This document shows positions 17,353 through 26,103 of a stretch of DNA of 64,000 nucleotides, one piece after another (position 1 is the stretch's first letter; each line of letters begins with the position of its first letter). This DNA is from Bacteroides sp. Marseille-P3684. Lineage in GTDB: Bacteria; Bacteroidota; Bacteroidia; Bacteroidales; Bacteroidaceae. The position numbers were made by a program, and so were the translations under genes. The notes beneath the pieces were generated by a model, which saw only the letters and a program-made list of their open reading frames with translations, did not search any database and had not been told where the DNA came from. The DNA is taken from NCBI RefSeq assembly GCF_900291465.1, contig NZ_LT985808.1, forward strand, positions 2,405,727 to 2,469,726, given 5' to 3'.

Positions 17353-19998
17353 ATGAACCGTATTCCGTATGCGTGGGGAACACTCATCCTCCTGCTGCTG
17401 ACAGCCTGCCAACAGCACTTCATCAGCGACACCAACGAACGGCAGGAAGCCCGACACTTCTTTGAAGAGAGGCAGAACGCCTTGCAACACACCGACATCT
17501 TCCAGGTCTTTTCCGAGACAATGACTGTCCGGGAGCAGGAAGCCATGCAGTTCATGTATGCCTACATGCCACTGGGCGACCTGACCGACTACTCCGGCGA
17601 CTTCCACCTGCAACAGGTGCGTGCCGCCCTGAAGGCACGGGAAGAAATGCCCTGGGGAAAGGACATCCCCGAACGGGAGTTCCGCCACTTTGTCCTGCCC
17701 TATCGCGTCAACAACGAAAACCTCGATTCTGCCCGTACGGTGTTCTACCGAGAGCTGCAACCGCGGCTGCAGCACCTCACACTCCGGGAAGCCGTGCTGG
17801 AAATCAACCACTGGTGCCATGAGAAGGTAGCCTATACGCCGTCGGACATGCGCACCAGCGCTCCCTTGGCGAGTGTCCGCACCGCCTATGGACGATGTGG
17901 AGAGGAATCCACCTTTGCCGTGGCAGCCTTCCGCGCCATGTGCATTCCTGCCCGTCAGGTCTACACGCCCCGGTGGGCTCACACCGACGACAACCATGCC
18001 TGGGTGGAAGTGTGGGTCGACGGACAGTGGCACTTCCTGGGTGCCTGTGAACCGGAACCGGTGCTCGACCTGGCATGGTTCAACGCTCCTGCCAGCCGGG
18101 GCATGCTGATGCACACCAAGGTCTTCGGCCACTACTACGGACCGGAGGAGGTCATGGAGATGAATGACAACTATACCGAAATCAATGTCATCAGTAACTA
18201 TGCCGACACGGCGACTGCGACAGTGACCGTCCGTGACACGGAAGGACAGCCCGTGGAAGGGGCCGTGGTGGAATTCAAGCTCTACAACTATGCGGAGTTC
18301 TATACCGTCGCCCGCAAGACGACGGACCGGGAAGGGAAGGTGACACAGACGGCAGGGCTGGGCGACATGCTGGTCTGGGCTTCAGCTGACGGACGCTTCG
18401 GCTACCGGAAATGTTCGTTCGGGAAAGACCGGGAACTCGTCCTCACGCTCGACCAGTCCGCCGGACAGCTGCAGACCGACATCGACCTGGACATCGTCCC
18501 TCCGGCTGAGAAGCCACGCATCCCGGAAGTCACGCCGGAGCAACGTGCCGAGAACGACCGCCGCTTCGCTTACGAAGACTCCGTCCGCCATGCCTACATC
18601 GCTACTTTCCCGACAGAGGAAGACTCCCGGGCATTCGCTGAAGCACACGGACTGGATGCCCGCCTCGTGGTCCCCTTGCTGACCCGGTCGCGCGGCAACT
18701 ACGCTACCCTCCAGTCTTTCCTTGCCGACGTATCACCGGACGAGGCTTCCACTGCCATCCGTCTGTTGCAGATGCTGTCGGAAAAAGACTTGCGCGATGT
18801 GGAACCTGCCGCCCTTGACGAGCACTTCCGTCTGCGCATCAAGGACTCCGACTGCGCACCTGCCATCTACGACCCTTACCTGCTGAACCCGCGCATAGCC
18901 AACGAAATGCTGCTGCCCTACAAAGAGGTTATCCGTCAAGCCTTCACGGAGGAAGAAGCCGAAGCCATCCGTCGGCAGCCCTCCCTCCTCGCCGACTGGT
19001 GCCGGGAGCACGTGCAACTCCATAACGAATGGAACCCGCAACGCATCCCCCTCTCACCTGCCGGTGTCTGCCGTGCACGGGTAGCCGACGACTATTCGCT
19101 GCAAATTTTCTACGTGGCGGCAGCACGCAGCCTGGGTGTCCCGGCACGCATCGACGAGGTGACCGGGAAAGTGCAATATTTCGAAGGGGAACGTCCGGTA
19201 GATGTCGACCTGACCGGAGAGAGCCAGGCTACAACCGCCAGCCAAGGCACACTGAAAGCCGCCTACACACCCTCCTCCTGGCTGGACGACCCGAAGTACT
19301 ACAACCACTTCACCCTCTCCAAGCTGGAAGGCGGCAGCCTGCGTCTGCTGAACTATCCGGAGAACGGTACTTCCTGGAAGAGCCTGCTGAAAGAGGGAAC
19401 ACCGCTCGATGAAGGCACCTATGCACTCGTCACGGGAACACGCATGGCAAACGGCAGCGTGCTGGCACACCTGAAGTTCTTCACTATCCGCCCCGATGAG
19501 GAATGTCTCGTCGACCTGACCATGCGCGAGAGTAAGGACGAGGTGCAGGTCATCGGCAATTTCAACTCGGAGAACCTCTACCTGCCTGCACAAGGCGGAG
19601 CGGCAGTCTCCCTGCTCTCTACCACCGGACGGGGCTACTACGTAGTCGGGCTGCTGGGCGTCGGTCAGGAACCGACGAACCATGCCCTGCGTGACATCGC
19701 TGCCCTGAAAGAGGACTTCGAGAAATGGGGACGCTCCCTGATATTCCTGTGCCCGGATAAGCAGGAATTGAACAAGCTCCGTCTGTCAGACTTCCCGCCA
19801 CTCCCCTCCACCGTGACCTGGGGAACGGACCCGGATGGGAAGATACGCGCGGAAATCATCCGCGAAATGAAGCTGGATGCGTCCAAGGGTCTGCCCATCT
19901 TCCTGGTTGCCGACACCTTCAACCGGGTGGTATTTGTCTCCCAAGGCTACACCATCGGACTGGGTGAACAGCTCATGAAGACGATTCACAAGCTCTGA
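17353..19998 (+). CDS. large lipoprotein with two transglutaminase-like regions and a thioredoxin-like C-terminus
   Basis: 881 aa from ATG 17353; the longer ORF from 17254 would start inside the promoter. The signal ends in the lipobox LLTAC. A transglutaminase-like core covers about residues 145-260, with the nucleophile Cys182 in YGRCGEES and His215 in DDNHAWVEVW; the third triad position reads FLGACEP rather than the usual V-D-P, so catalysis is uncertain. An Ig/CarboxypepD-like domain follows (about 280-370). Residues about 560-690 look like a second, degenerate transglutaminase fold, and the last 150 residues resemble a thioredoxin/AhpC-type domain. Probably periplasmic-facing; target proteins or peptides unknown. 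Confidence 0.8.
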   Translation: MNRIPYAWGTLILLLLTACQQHFISDTNERQEARHFFEERQNALQHTDIFQVFSETMTVREQEAMQFMYAYMPLGDLTDYSGDFHLQQVRAALKAREEMPWGKDIPEREFRHFVLPYRVNNENLDSARTVFYRELQPRLQHLTLREAVLEINHWCHEKVAYTPSDMRTSAPLASVRTAYGRCGEESTFAVAAFRAMCIPARQVYTPRWAHTDDNHAWVEVWVDGQWHFLGACEPEPVLDLAWFNAPASRGMLMHTKVFGHYYGPEEVMEMNDNYTEINVISNYADTATATVTVRDTEGQPVEGAVVEFKLYNYAEFYTVARKTTDREGKVTQTAGLGDMLVWASADGRFGYRKCSFGKDRELVLTLDQSAGQLQTDIDLDIVPPAEKPRIPEVTPEQRAENDRRFAYEDSVRHAYIATFPTEEDSRAFAEAHGLDARLVVPLLTRSRGNYATLQSFLADVSPDEASTAIRLLQMLSEKDLRDVEPAALDEHFRLRIKDSDCAPAIYDPYLLNPRIANEMLLPYKEVIRQAFTEEEAEAIRRQPSLLADWCREHVQLHNEWNPQRIPLSPAGVCRARVADDYSLQIFYVAAARSLGVPARIDEVTGKVQYFEGERPVDVDLTGESQATTASQGTLKAAYTPSSWLDDPKYYNHFTLSKLEGGSLRLLNYPENGTSWKSLLKEGTPLDEGTYALVTGTRMANGSVLAHLKFFTIRPDEECLVDLTMRESKDEVQVIGNFNSENLYLPAQGGAAVSLLSTTGRGYYVVGLLGVGQEPTNHALRDIAALKEDFEKWGRSLIFLCPDKQELNKLRLSDFPPLPSTVTWGTDPDGKIRAEIIREMKLDASKGLPIFLVADTFNRVVFVSQGYTIGLGEQLMKTIHKL

Positions 19999-20087
19999 AC
20001 AGACCGTCTGCCTGTGCCTGGGTCGGGAAAGCGGCACTTGTACCGTTCCCACCCCAGGGACAGACGCAGACAACCCCCGGCTTAGAT

Positions 20088-20156
20088 GGACCAAAGTATT
20101 ATACTTAGGCAGGCTAAGTATTATACTTAGGGGGTCTAAGTATAATACTTTGGTCC
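20088..20156. repeat. three-unit 22-bp palindromic array forming a large inverted repeat
   Basis: Three 22-bp units (20091-20112, 20113-20134, 20135-20156) each contain a palindromic AAGTATTATACTT-type core and a GC-rich spacer. The outer arms 20088-20108 and 20136-20156 are perfect 21-bp inverted repeats; the middle unit carries its own 17-bp odd-centred palindrome (20114-20130). The array sits between the ends of convergent genes and could act as a bidirectional transcript end. Its period equals that of the array at 7903-8034 although the core differs. Confidence 0.8.
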
Positions 20157-20223
20157 GTACAAGCCGTACTTATATCTCATCTATCCCGGGCATGTATGAC
20201 ATGCATCCCGGCCCCGTCAAACG

Positions 20224-20280
20224 ACGAAGGCACAGAGAGCCATCGTGTCTACTCACCGATGGACTGCTCTGTGCCTTCGT
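20224..20280. terminator. long hairpin between convergent genes, probable bidirectional terminator
   Basis: Perfect 14-bp arms at 20224-20237 and 20267-20280 (ACGAAGGCACAGAG and complement) enclose a loop with its own CCATCG/CGATGG stem. It lies between the transglutaminase-like gene (plus) and DUF1573 (minus). The following T-tract is weak. Confidence 0.55.
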
Positions 20281-20348
20281 TTGCTTCTATCGTCCGGCAT
20301 CTGCAGAACCCTTCATGTCGGTCTGCACCGCCGGAGGTGGGAAGATTG

Positions 20349-20750
20349 TCAATTGTCCGCAATCATGCTTCCCTTGATTTTCAGACGATGAATCTGTGCC
20401 TTTGTGTTGGTACGGATGGTGATGGACTTCTCGAACTCTCCGGCACGACGTCCTTTTCCGTTGTAGGTCACCTTGATTTCACCGCTCTCCCCGGGCTTAA
20501 TCGGCTCCTTGGGATAGATGGGAGTCGTACAGCCACAGGTAGCGATTGCCTGATGAATGACCAGCAGGCCCTTACCGGTATTGGTAAATTTGAACACACA
20601 CGTGACGGGTCCGTCGGACTCTTTAAAGGAACCGAAATCGTATGTTGTCTTTTCAAAAGTCATTTCAGGCTTGTTTGCGTCGTTGTTCTGTGCCAGAAGC
20701 ACGGTGGTCGTTGCGAAGAGCAACACCAGGATGGTCAGTAGTTTTTTCAT
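20349..20750 (-). CDS. DUF1573 domain protein, exported
   Basis: 133 aa. A signal peptide (MKKLLTILVLLFATTTVLLAQ) precedes a single DUF1573 domain: FEKTTYDFGSFKESDGPV, then VFKFTNTGKGLLVI and the conserved ATCGCTTP. DUF1573 is an immunoglobulin-like domain frequent in exported Bacteroidetes proteins; its function is not known. It is 36 bp downstream of a nitroreductase on the same strand and may be its operon partner, though no functional link is evident. Confidence 0.9.
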   Translation of the reverse strand: MKKLLTILVLLFATTTVLLAQNNDANKPEMTFEKTTYDFGSFKESDGPVTCVFKFTNTGKGLLVIHQAIATCGCTTPIYPKEPIKPGESGEIKVTYNGKGRRAGEFEKSITIRTNTKAQIHRLKIKGSMIADN

Positions 20751-20786
20751 TTTGTTATGTTGTTTGGTTGGTTAAATTTCAGTCTG

Positions 20787-21326
20787 TCATTTCGTCTCGT
20801 CCGTGTTCACCGGGAAGCGGTCTTCACAGCACAACTGCTCCATCGGCTTGCGACGGGGCTCGGGGCGTTCGGTTTCTGCCGGATAGCCGATGGGGACTAT
20901 CGCTACGGGATGGGCACCGGAAGGAATCTGGAAAAGTTCCTGCAACATGCTCTTGTCGAAATTGCATACCCAGCAACTGCCCAGTCCCCGATCGGCAGCT
21001 GCCAGGCAGATGTGCTCGGTCGCAATGGCGGCATCGATGTCCGCATGGTTCTTGCTGTCGCACGGACGTACCCAGGCTTCCGTCTCTACGGCACATATAA
21101 TGATGTATAGGGGAGCTTCCGCAAACCATTCGCGCGGATAGCAACGCTGCACCTTGGCGCGTGCCTCTTCACTGCGCACCAGGATGAAGCGCCACGGTTG
21201 CTTGTTGACGGCGGAAGGTGCCAGACGGGCACACTCCAGAATGTAGTCAATCTTTTCGGGTTCAACGGGTCGTGTGGCATAGTGTCGCACGGAATGTCTC
21301 AGTTGTGTCAGTTGTAGGAAATCCAT
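20787..21326 (-). CDS. nitroreductase-family NAD(P)H-dependent FMN oxidoreductase
   Basis: 179 aa, short form of the family. It begins with RHSVRHYATRPV, the FMN-phosphate-binding arginine/serine motif, continues with CARLAPSAVNKQPWRF and ends the core with ADRGLGSCWV, which matches the second FMN-contacting loop. No signal peptide, so cytoplasmic. It could reduce quinones, nitro compounds or flavins; substrate cannot be inferred. It lies 98 bp downstream of the relA-like gene and 36 bp before DUF1573. Confidence 0.88.
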   Translation of the reverse strand: MDFLQLTQLRHSVRHYATRPVEPEKIDYILECARLAPSAVNKQPWRFILVRSEEARAKVQRCYPREWFAEAPLYIIICAVETEAWVRPCDSKNHADIDAAIATEHICLAAADRGLGSCWVCNFDKSMLQELFQIPSGAHPVAIVPIGYPAETERPEPRRKPMEQLCCEDRFPVNTDETK

Positions 21327-21424
21327 TTGAGTCTTTGTTTTTTAAGGAAGGCAGCCTGATGCCGCCCGGTTATTTTGCCGTTTAACGGTTGTTCAAATGC
21401 TGTTTAAATGCTTCTCGAATGCGG

Positions 21425-23641
21425 TCAGTTCCGCTTGATTTGCTTCACCCCTTTCACGGTCCGCAACTTGCGGATGAGCGATTCGAGCTTCGAGGTGTCA
21501 TCGACCATCACCGTCAGGTTGCCCGAGAACAGTCCGTCGTTGGAGCTGATGCCGATGGAACGGAGCTGGATGTCGGGTTCCTTGGAGATAATCGAAGTGA
21601 TGTTGTTCACGATGCCGATGTCGTCATGTCCGACCACCGTCAGGGTTATGGGATAAAGCTGTCCTTTGCTCTTGCCAGCCCAACGCGCCTTGACGATGCG
21701 ATAGCCGAAGCGGGAACGCAGCTGCGGTGCATTGGGACAGTCGCAACGGTGTACCTTGATTCCGCCATTGACGGTGATGAAGCCGAAGACCTCGTCGCCG
21801 TAAATCGGGTTGCAACATTTTGCCAGGCTGAAGTCTATGCCCTTGAGATTCTGGTCGATGACCAGTACATCGTTGTTCGTGTTGGTATATTCTTCAACCG
21901 GAAGCTGGATGTTATAGTTCTCGGCACTGCGCAGGGGGAGTTCGGCAGGCTGCTCATTCTCACGCCGGAGCATGGCGACGTATTTGTCAATAAAGTCATT
22001 CACATCGACCGTCTCGTCGGCAATGCTCTGGTAGAAGTCGGTCACTTCCTTGAAGCCCTCCTTCTTGATGAGCCGCATCATCACCGCTTCGTCATAATCC
22101 AGCTTGCGGTTCTTGAACTTGCGTTCCAGTGTCTCTTTGGCAAAGGCAGCCTGACGGGAGGCAACCTCCTTGAGCGTCTGCCGTATCTTGGTGCGCGCTT
22201 TCGAAGTGGTAACGATGTTGATCCAATCCTGCTTGGGGGTCTGTGTGCTCGACGTAAGAATCTCGACCTGGTCGCCACTCTGAAGCTTATGCCGGATGGG
22301 GACGTTGCGTCCGTTCACCTTCGCCCCGATGCACTTGCAGCCCAGGTTTGAATGGATGTGGAACGCAAAATCGAGCACCGTAGCCCCCTTGGGCAACTTG
22401 TAGAGGTCTCCCTTGGGCGAGAAGATGAACACCTCGTCTTCATACAGCTCCATCTTGAACTGGTCCATTGCCTGGATGTCGTTGTCGCTGTTCTCCAATG
22501 CTTCGCGGATGGAGTTCAGCCACTCGTCGAGTCCTCCTTCCCCCTTGACTCCCTTGTAGCGCCAGTGGGCAGCCAGTCCGCGTTCGGCAATCTCGTCCAT
22601 CCGCTCCGTACGTATCTGCACTTCGACCCATTTGCCTTCAGGCCCCATCACCGTGATGTGGAGCGATTCATACCCGTTGCTCTTGGGGATGGACAGCCAG
22701 TCACGCAGTCGCTTGGGGTTGGGCTGGTACATGTCGGTGACGATGGAGTAAGCCTGCCAACACTCCTGCTTCTCCTTGTCGAGCGGAGAATCCAGGATGA
22801 TGCGGATGGCAAAGAGATCATAGATGCCCTCAAAAGTCGTATGCTGCTTCTTCATCTTCTGCGCAATGGAGTGGATGGACTTGGTGCGCCCCTTCATGTG
22901 GAACTTCAGTCCCGCCTCCTCCAGCTTCTTGCGTATCGGCTCGATGAAGGCAGCTATGTAACGGTCACGTGACGCCTTGGTCTCGTTAAGCTTCTCCTTG
23001 ATGTGATAGTAGATGTCATGCTGGGTGTACTTCAGTGAGAGGTCTTCCAACTCCGACTTGAGTTTGTAGAGTCCGAGCTTGTGTGCCAGCGGAGCATAGA
23101 GGTAAGCGGCCTCGTTTGCCACCTTGACACGCGCCTCGTCGTTGGGTGAGTCCTTGATTTGCCGCATCACGTTGAGACGGTCGGCAATCATAATCAGGAT
23201 GACGCGGATATCTTCGGCAAAAGAGATAAGCAGGTTGCGGAAGTTCTCCGACTCAATGGTCGGACTCTTGGCATAAAGTTCATTGATGCGTATCAGTCCG
23301 CGAATGATGCCTGCCACGTCTTCCCCGAACTCTTCCTGTACCCGTTCGGGCGTGTAAAAGCCCCCACGCACACTCTCATGGAGCATGATGCCCAGGATGG
23401 AAGCACGCTGCATGCCGATTTCCTCTGCCACGATGACAGTTGTTTCCATATCCTTGATGATGGGGTTCAGTCCGAAGACATCGCGCCGGAGTGACTGGTT
23501 GCGGGCAGCCTCAATCAGGATGCCTTTGAGCTTCTTGCAGTCGTCCTCACGGAGCATGTCGTCAGAGAGCCGAAGAAGCTTCTTATAGAGTAAGCATAGT
23601 TTCTTGTGTTCCTCAGGAGTGAAAAAAACGTTTTCTTCCAT
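21425..23641 (-). CDS. relA: RelA/SpoT-family (p)ppGpp synthetase, hydrolase site degenerate
   Basis: 738 aa from ATG 23641 (MEENVFFTPEEHKKL); the frame extends to 23683 but the longer start lacks support. Order: HD-type domain (residues about 30-190), synthetase (about 230-360), TGS (about 400-460), zinc-finger/helical region with LAKCCNPIYGD and VHRCDCPN, and a C-terminal ACT domain. The synthetase has GRTKSIHSIAQKM, YDLFAIRI and VQIRTERMDEIAERG, all intact. The hydrolase motif that is normally LLHDVVEDT reads MLHESVRGG, losing key acidic residues, so I predict synthesis without hydrolysis. Bacteroides usually encode a second, hydrolase-competent SpoT elsewhere. Confidence 0.93.
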   Translation of the reverse strand: MEENVFFTPEEHKKLCLLYKKLLRLSDDMLREDDCKKLKGILIEAARNQSLRRDVFGLNPIIKDMETTVIVAEEIGMQRASILGIMLHESVRGGFYTPERVQEEFGEDVAGIIRGLIRINELYAKSPTIESENFRNLLISFAEDIRVILIMIADRLNVMRQIKDSPNDEARVKVANEAAYLYAPLAHKLGLYKLKSELEDLSLKYTQHDIYYHIKEKLNETKASRDRYIAAFIEPIRKKLEEAGLKFHMKGRTKSIHSIAQKMKKQHTTFEGIYDLFAIRIILDSPLDKEKQECWQAYSIVTDMYQPNPKRLRDWLSIPKSNGYESLHITVMGPEGKWVEVQIRTERMDEIAERGLAAHWRYKGVKGEGGLDEWLNSIREALENSDNDIQAMDQFKMELYEDEVFIFSPKGDLYKLPKGATVLDFAFHIHSNLGCKCIGAKVNGRNVPIRHKLQSGDQVEILTSSTQTPKQDWINIVTTSKARTKIRQTLKEVASRQAAFAKETLERKFKNRKLDYDEAVMMRLIKKEGFKEVTDFYQSIADETVDVNDFIDKYVAMLRRENEQPAELPLRSAENYNIQLPVEEYTNTNNDVLVIDQNLKGIDFSLAKCCNPIYGDEVFGFITVNGGIKVHRCDCPNAPQLRSRFGYRIVKARWAGKSKGQLYPITLTVVGHDDIGIVNNITSIISKEPDIQLRSIGISSNDGLFSGNLTVMVDDTSKLESLIRKLRTVKGVKQIKRN

Positions 23642-23780
23642 AGCAATAGAAATTTTGCATGTAAAGGTACTTTTTTTATCCATTTTGTGCTTTACTCTTC
23701 GGAAATATTTATATTTTTGGCAGAAAAATTAGGTATTTTGTCAACAATTACTTGCATTAACTTTAAATTCTCCATATATA

Positions 23781-25301
23781 ATGTTAACACAAGACGATAA
23801 AGCCTTATTGGCACAGAAAGGCATCAGCGAGGCACAAATTGCTGCCCAGCTGGCTTGTTTTGAGAAAGGGTTCCCCTATTTGAAGCTGGAAGCAGCCGCT
23901 TCCATCGGCAACGGTATCATGGCTACTGACGCATGTTCACTGGACGGTTATGTCCGTGCCTGGGAGAACTACAAGAAAGCAGGACACAAGGTCACAAAAT
24001 TTGTCCCCGCATCGGGTGCCGCCAGCCGCATGTTCAAGAATATGTTTGAATTTTTGGGCGGCGACCACAACGAACCTCAGACCGACTTCGAGAAGAAGTT
24101 CTTCTCCCAGATAGAGCACTTCGCTTTCTACAACGACCTGAACGAGGCATGCCTCCGCAACCAGGGCAAGGATATTCCTGCCTTGCTTGCCGCCGGCGAG
24201 TACAAGGCAGTTGCAGCCAACCTGCTCGAAGCAGCAGGACTGAATTACGGTGCGCTTCCCAAAGGCTTGCTGAAGTTCCATAAATACGAAGACGGAGCAC
24301 GTACCCCCCTGGAAGAACACCTGGTGGAAGGTGCTCTCTATGCAGCCGGTGCCGACGGACAGGTGAACGTCCACTTCACGGTGTCCCCCGAGCATCGCGC
24401 CCTCTTCGAGAAACTGGTGGCAGAGAAAGCCGAAAAATACGCAGCCAAGTACGGAGTAACCTACCACGTATCGTTCTCGGAACAAAAGCCCAGCACCGAC
24501 ACAGTGGCAGCCGACATGGACAACCATCCGTTCCGCGATGAGAAGGGCCGTCTCGTCTTCCGTCCCGGTGGTCACGGAGCACTCATCGAGAACCTGAACG
24601 ACCTGGATTCAGATGTCATTTTTGTCAAGAATATCGACAATGTGGTTCCCGACCGTCTGAAAGATGACACCGTGACCTACAAACAATTGATTGCCGGCGT
24701 CCTGGTAACTTTGCAGGAACGCGCCTTCGAGTATCTGCGCCTCATTGACAGTGGCAAATATACTCACGAGCAGATTGAAGAAATGATTCGCTTCGTTCAG
24801 CAGGAACTGTATTGCCGCCGTTCGGATATCAAGAACCTGGAAGATGCAGACCTCGTGCTCTACCTGAAATCGAAGTTGAACCGTCCGATGCGCGTCTGCG
24901 GTATGGTAAAGAATGTAGGCGAACCGGGTGGTGGTCCGTTCCTGGCATACAACCAAGACGGCACCGTATCGCTGCAAATCCTCGAAAGCTCACAGATTGA
25001 CATGAAGGATCCGGCGAAGAAAGCCATGTTTGAAAAAGGAACCCATTTCAATCCCGTAGACTTGGTTTGTGCCGTACGCGACTACAAGGGCAACAAGTTT
25101 GATTTGACCAAGTATGTAGACCCCAACACCGGCTTCATCTCTTACAAATCGAAGAATGGCAAAGACCTGAAGGCTCTCGAACTCCCCGGTTTGTGGAACG
25201 GCTCCATGAGCGACTGGAACACCGTCTTTGTGGAAGTACCTCTCAGCACGTTCAATCCGGTTAAGACCGTCAATGACCTCCTCCGTGAACAGCATCAATA
25301 G
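23781..25301 (+). CDS. DUF4301 family protein, nucleotidyltransferase-like
   Basis: 506 aa, no signal peptide. The sequence matches the Bacteroidetes DUF4301 family across its length. The segment VTKFVPASGAASRMFKNM (residues about 72-89) resembles the glycine-rich N-terminal nucleotide-binding loop of sugar-phosphate nucleotidyltransferases, and RPGGHGALIENLNDLDSDVIFVKNIDN resembles UDP-sugar pyrophosphorylase active-site segments. I therefore suggest a GT-A-like nucleotidyltransferase fold; substrate unknown. It is transcribed divergently from the relA-like gene and followed by a strong terminator, so it is monocistronic. Confidence 0.85.
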   Translation: MLTQDDKALLAQKGISEAQIAAQLACFEKGFPYLKLEAAASIGNGIMATDACSLDGYVRAWENYKKAGHKVTKFVPASGAASRMFKNMFEFLGGDHNEPQTDFEKKFFSQIEHFAFYNDLNEACLRNQGKDIPALLAAGEYKAVAANLLEAAGLNYGALPKGLLKFHKYEDGARTPLEEHLVEGALYAAGADGQVNVHFTVSPEHRALFEKLVAEKAEKYAAKYGVTYHVSFSEQKPSTDTVAADMDNHPFRDEKGRLVFRPGGHGALIENLNDLDSDVIFVKNIDNVVPDRLKDDTVTYKQLIAGVLVTLQERAFEYLRLIDSGKYTHEQIEEMIRFVQQELYCRRSDIKNLEDADLVLYLKSKLNRPMRVCGMVKNVGEPGGGPFLAYNQDGTVSLQILESSQIDMKDPAKKAMFEKGTHFNPVDLVCAVRDYKGNKFDLTKYVDPNTGFISYKSKNGKDLKALELPGLWNGSMSDWNTVFVEVPLSTFNPVKTVNDLLREQHQ

Positions 25302-25324
25302 TCCTTCAGACTGAATACATACCC

Positions 25325-25372
25325 AAGAAGGTGTATCAAAATGGAAAATCCAATTCTGATACACCTTCTTTT
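25325..25372 (+). terminator. intrinsic terminator after the DUF4301 gene
   Basis: Perfect 14-bp arms at 25325-25338 and 25357-25370 (AAGAAGGTGTATCA and complement), followed by TT. It may also serve the opposite strand because the left arm is A-rich. Confidence 0.75.
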
Positions 25373-25464
25373 CGTATCACCCGTATCGGCACCGACGCCC
25401 AAAGAGTCTCTGGCGTTTGGAACATAAAGAAAGCTTTTCGGTAATCCACCGTGGCTGATTGGGT

Positions 25465-25932
25465 TCAAAGGTCAAAGGAGAGTGGAAGGAGCATACGGGC
25501 ATCCTCCAGGAGATAGATACGCTCCGTGCCATACAGCAGCACCCGGAAGGCATGCCCGGAGACTTTTGCCATCTCCGTCATCACCTGACGACAGGCTCCG
25601 CAGGGAGTGACCGGACGGGCGGTAAAGCCTTTCCCGTCATGAGCCGCAATCGCCAGCGTGTCAAAGGCAAGTTCCGGATGTGCGGCATGCGCATAAAACA
25701 TCGCCGTCCGTTCGGCACACAGTCCCGACGGATAAGCTGCATTCTCCTGGTTGTTTCCCTGGATGACCGTTCCGTCAGCCAGACGCAAGGCTGCTCCTAC
25801 CGAGAAGGAGGAATAGGGAGCATAGCTGCGCGAAGTTGCCTCACAGGCGGCACGCACCAGTTGCAAATCGGCAACAGCCAATTCCTCTTCAGACAACACC
25901 TGGACGGGACAAATGATTTCTAGCTTTTGCAT
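25465..25932 (-). CDS. cdd: cytidine deaminase
   Basis: 155 aa from ATG 25932 (MQKLEIICPV); the GTG at 25938 is a weaker alternative. It has the zinc-site motifs of the small tetrameric cytidine deaminases: CAERTAMF with the catalytic Glu, and PCGACRQVM with the paired cysteines, preceded by YAPYSSFSVGAAL. It deaminates cytidine and deoxycytidine to uridine in pyrimidine salvage. A TATTTTTG element at 25960-25967 is a likely promoter. Stands alone between convergent DUF4301 and a divergent glucosaminidase gene. Confidence 0.95.
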   Translation of the reverse strand: MQKLEIICPVQVLSEEELAVADLQLVRAACEATSRSYAPYSSFSVGAALRLADGTVIQGNNQENAAYPSGLCAERTAMFYAHAAHPELAFDTLAIAAHDGKGFTARPVTPCGACRQVMTEMAKVSGHAFRVLLYGTERIYLLEDARMLLPLSFDL

Positions 25933-25959
25933 AATCACAGACTGAATGTTGGTTGCCTA

Positions 25960-25967
25960 CAAAAATA
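25960..25967 (-). promoter_or_regulatory. -7 promoter element for cdd
   Basis: TATTTTTG on the minus strand matches TAnnTTTG and is 28 bp before ATG 25932; no -33 TTTG at the usual distance. Confidence 0.4.
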
Positions 25968-26041
25968 GACAAAAAGCCCAAAGAAATGTTTTGTTTACAC
26001 AAGAATTTCCATCAGATAGATACGTGACATACAGATTCCAT

Positions 26042-26049
26042 TAACTTTG
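26042..26049 (+). promoter_or_regulatory. -7 promoter element for the glucosaminidase gene
   Basis: TAACTTTG matches the Bacteroides -7 consensus; it lies 54 bp upstream of ATG 26104. Confidence 0.5.
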
Positions 26050-26103
26050 CGTCAAAAGTGATTATCCATTCAAGTAATGCACAAACTCAAAACGAATTGA
26101 CGT

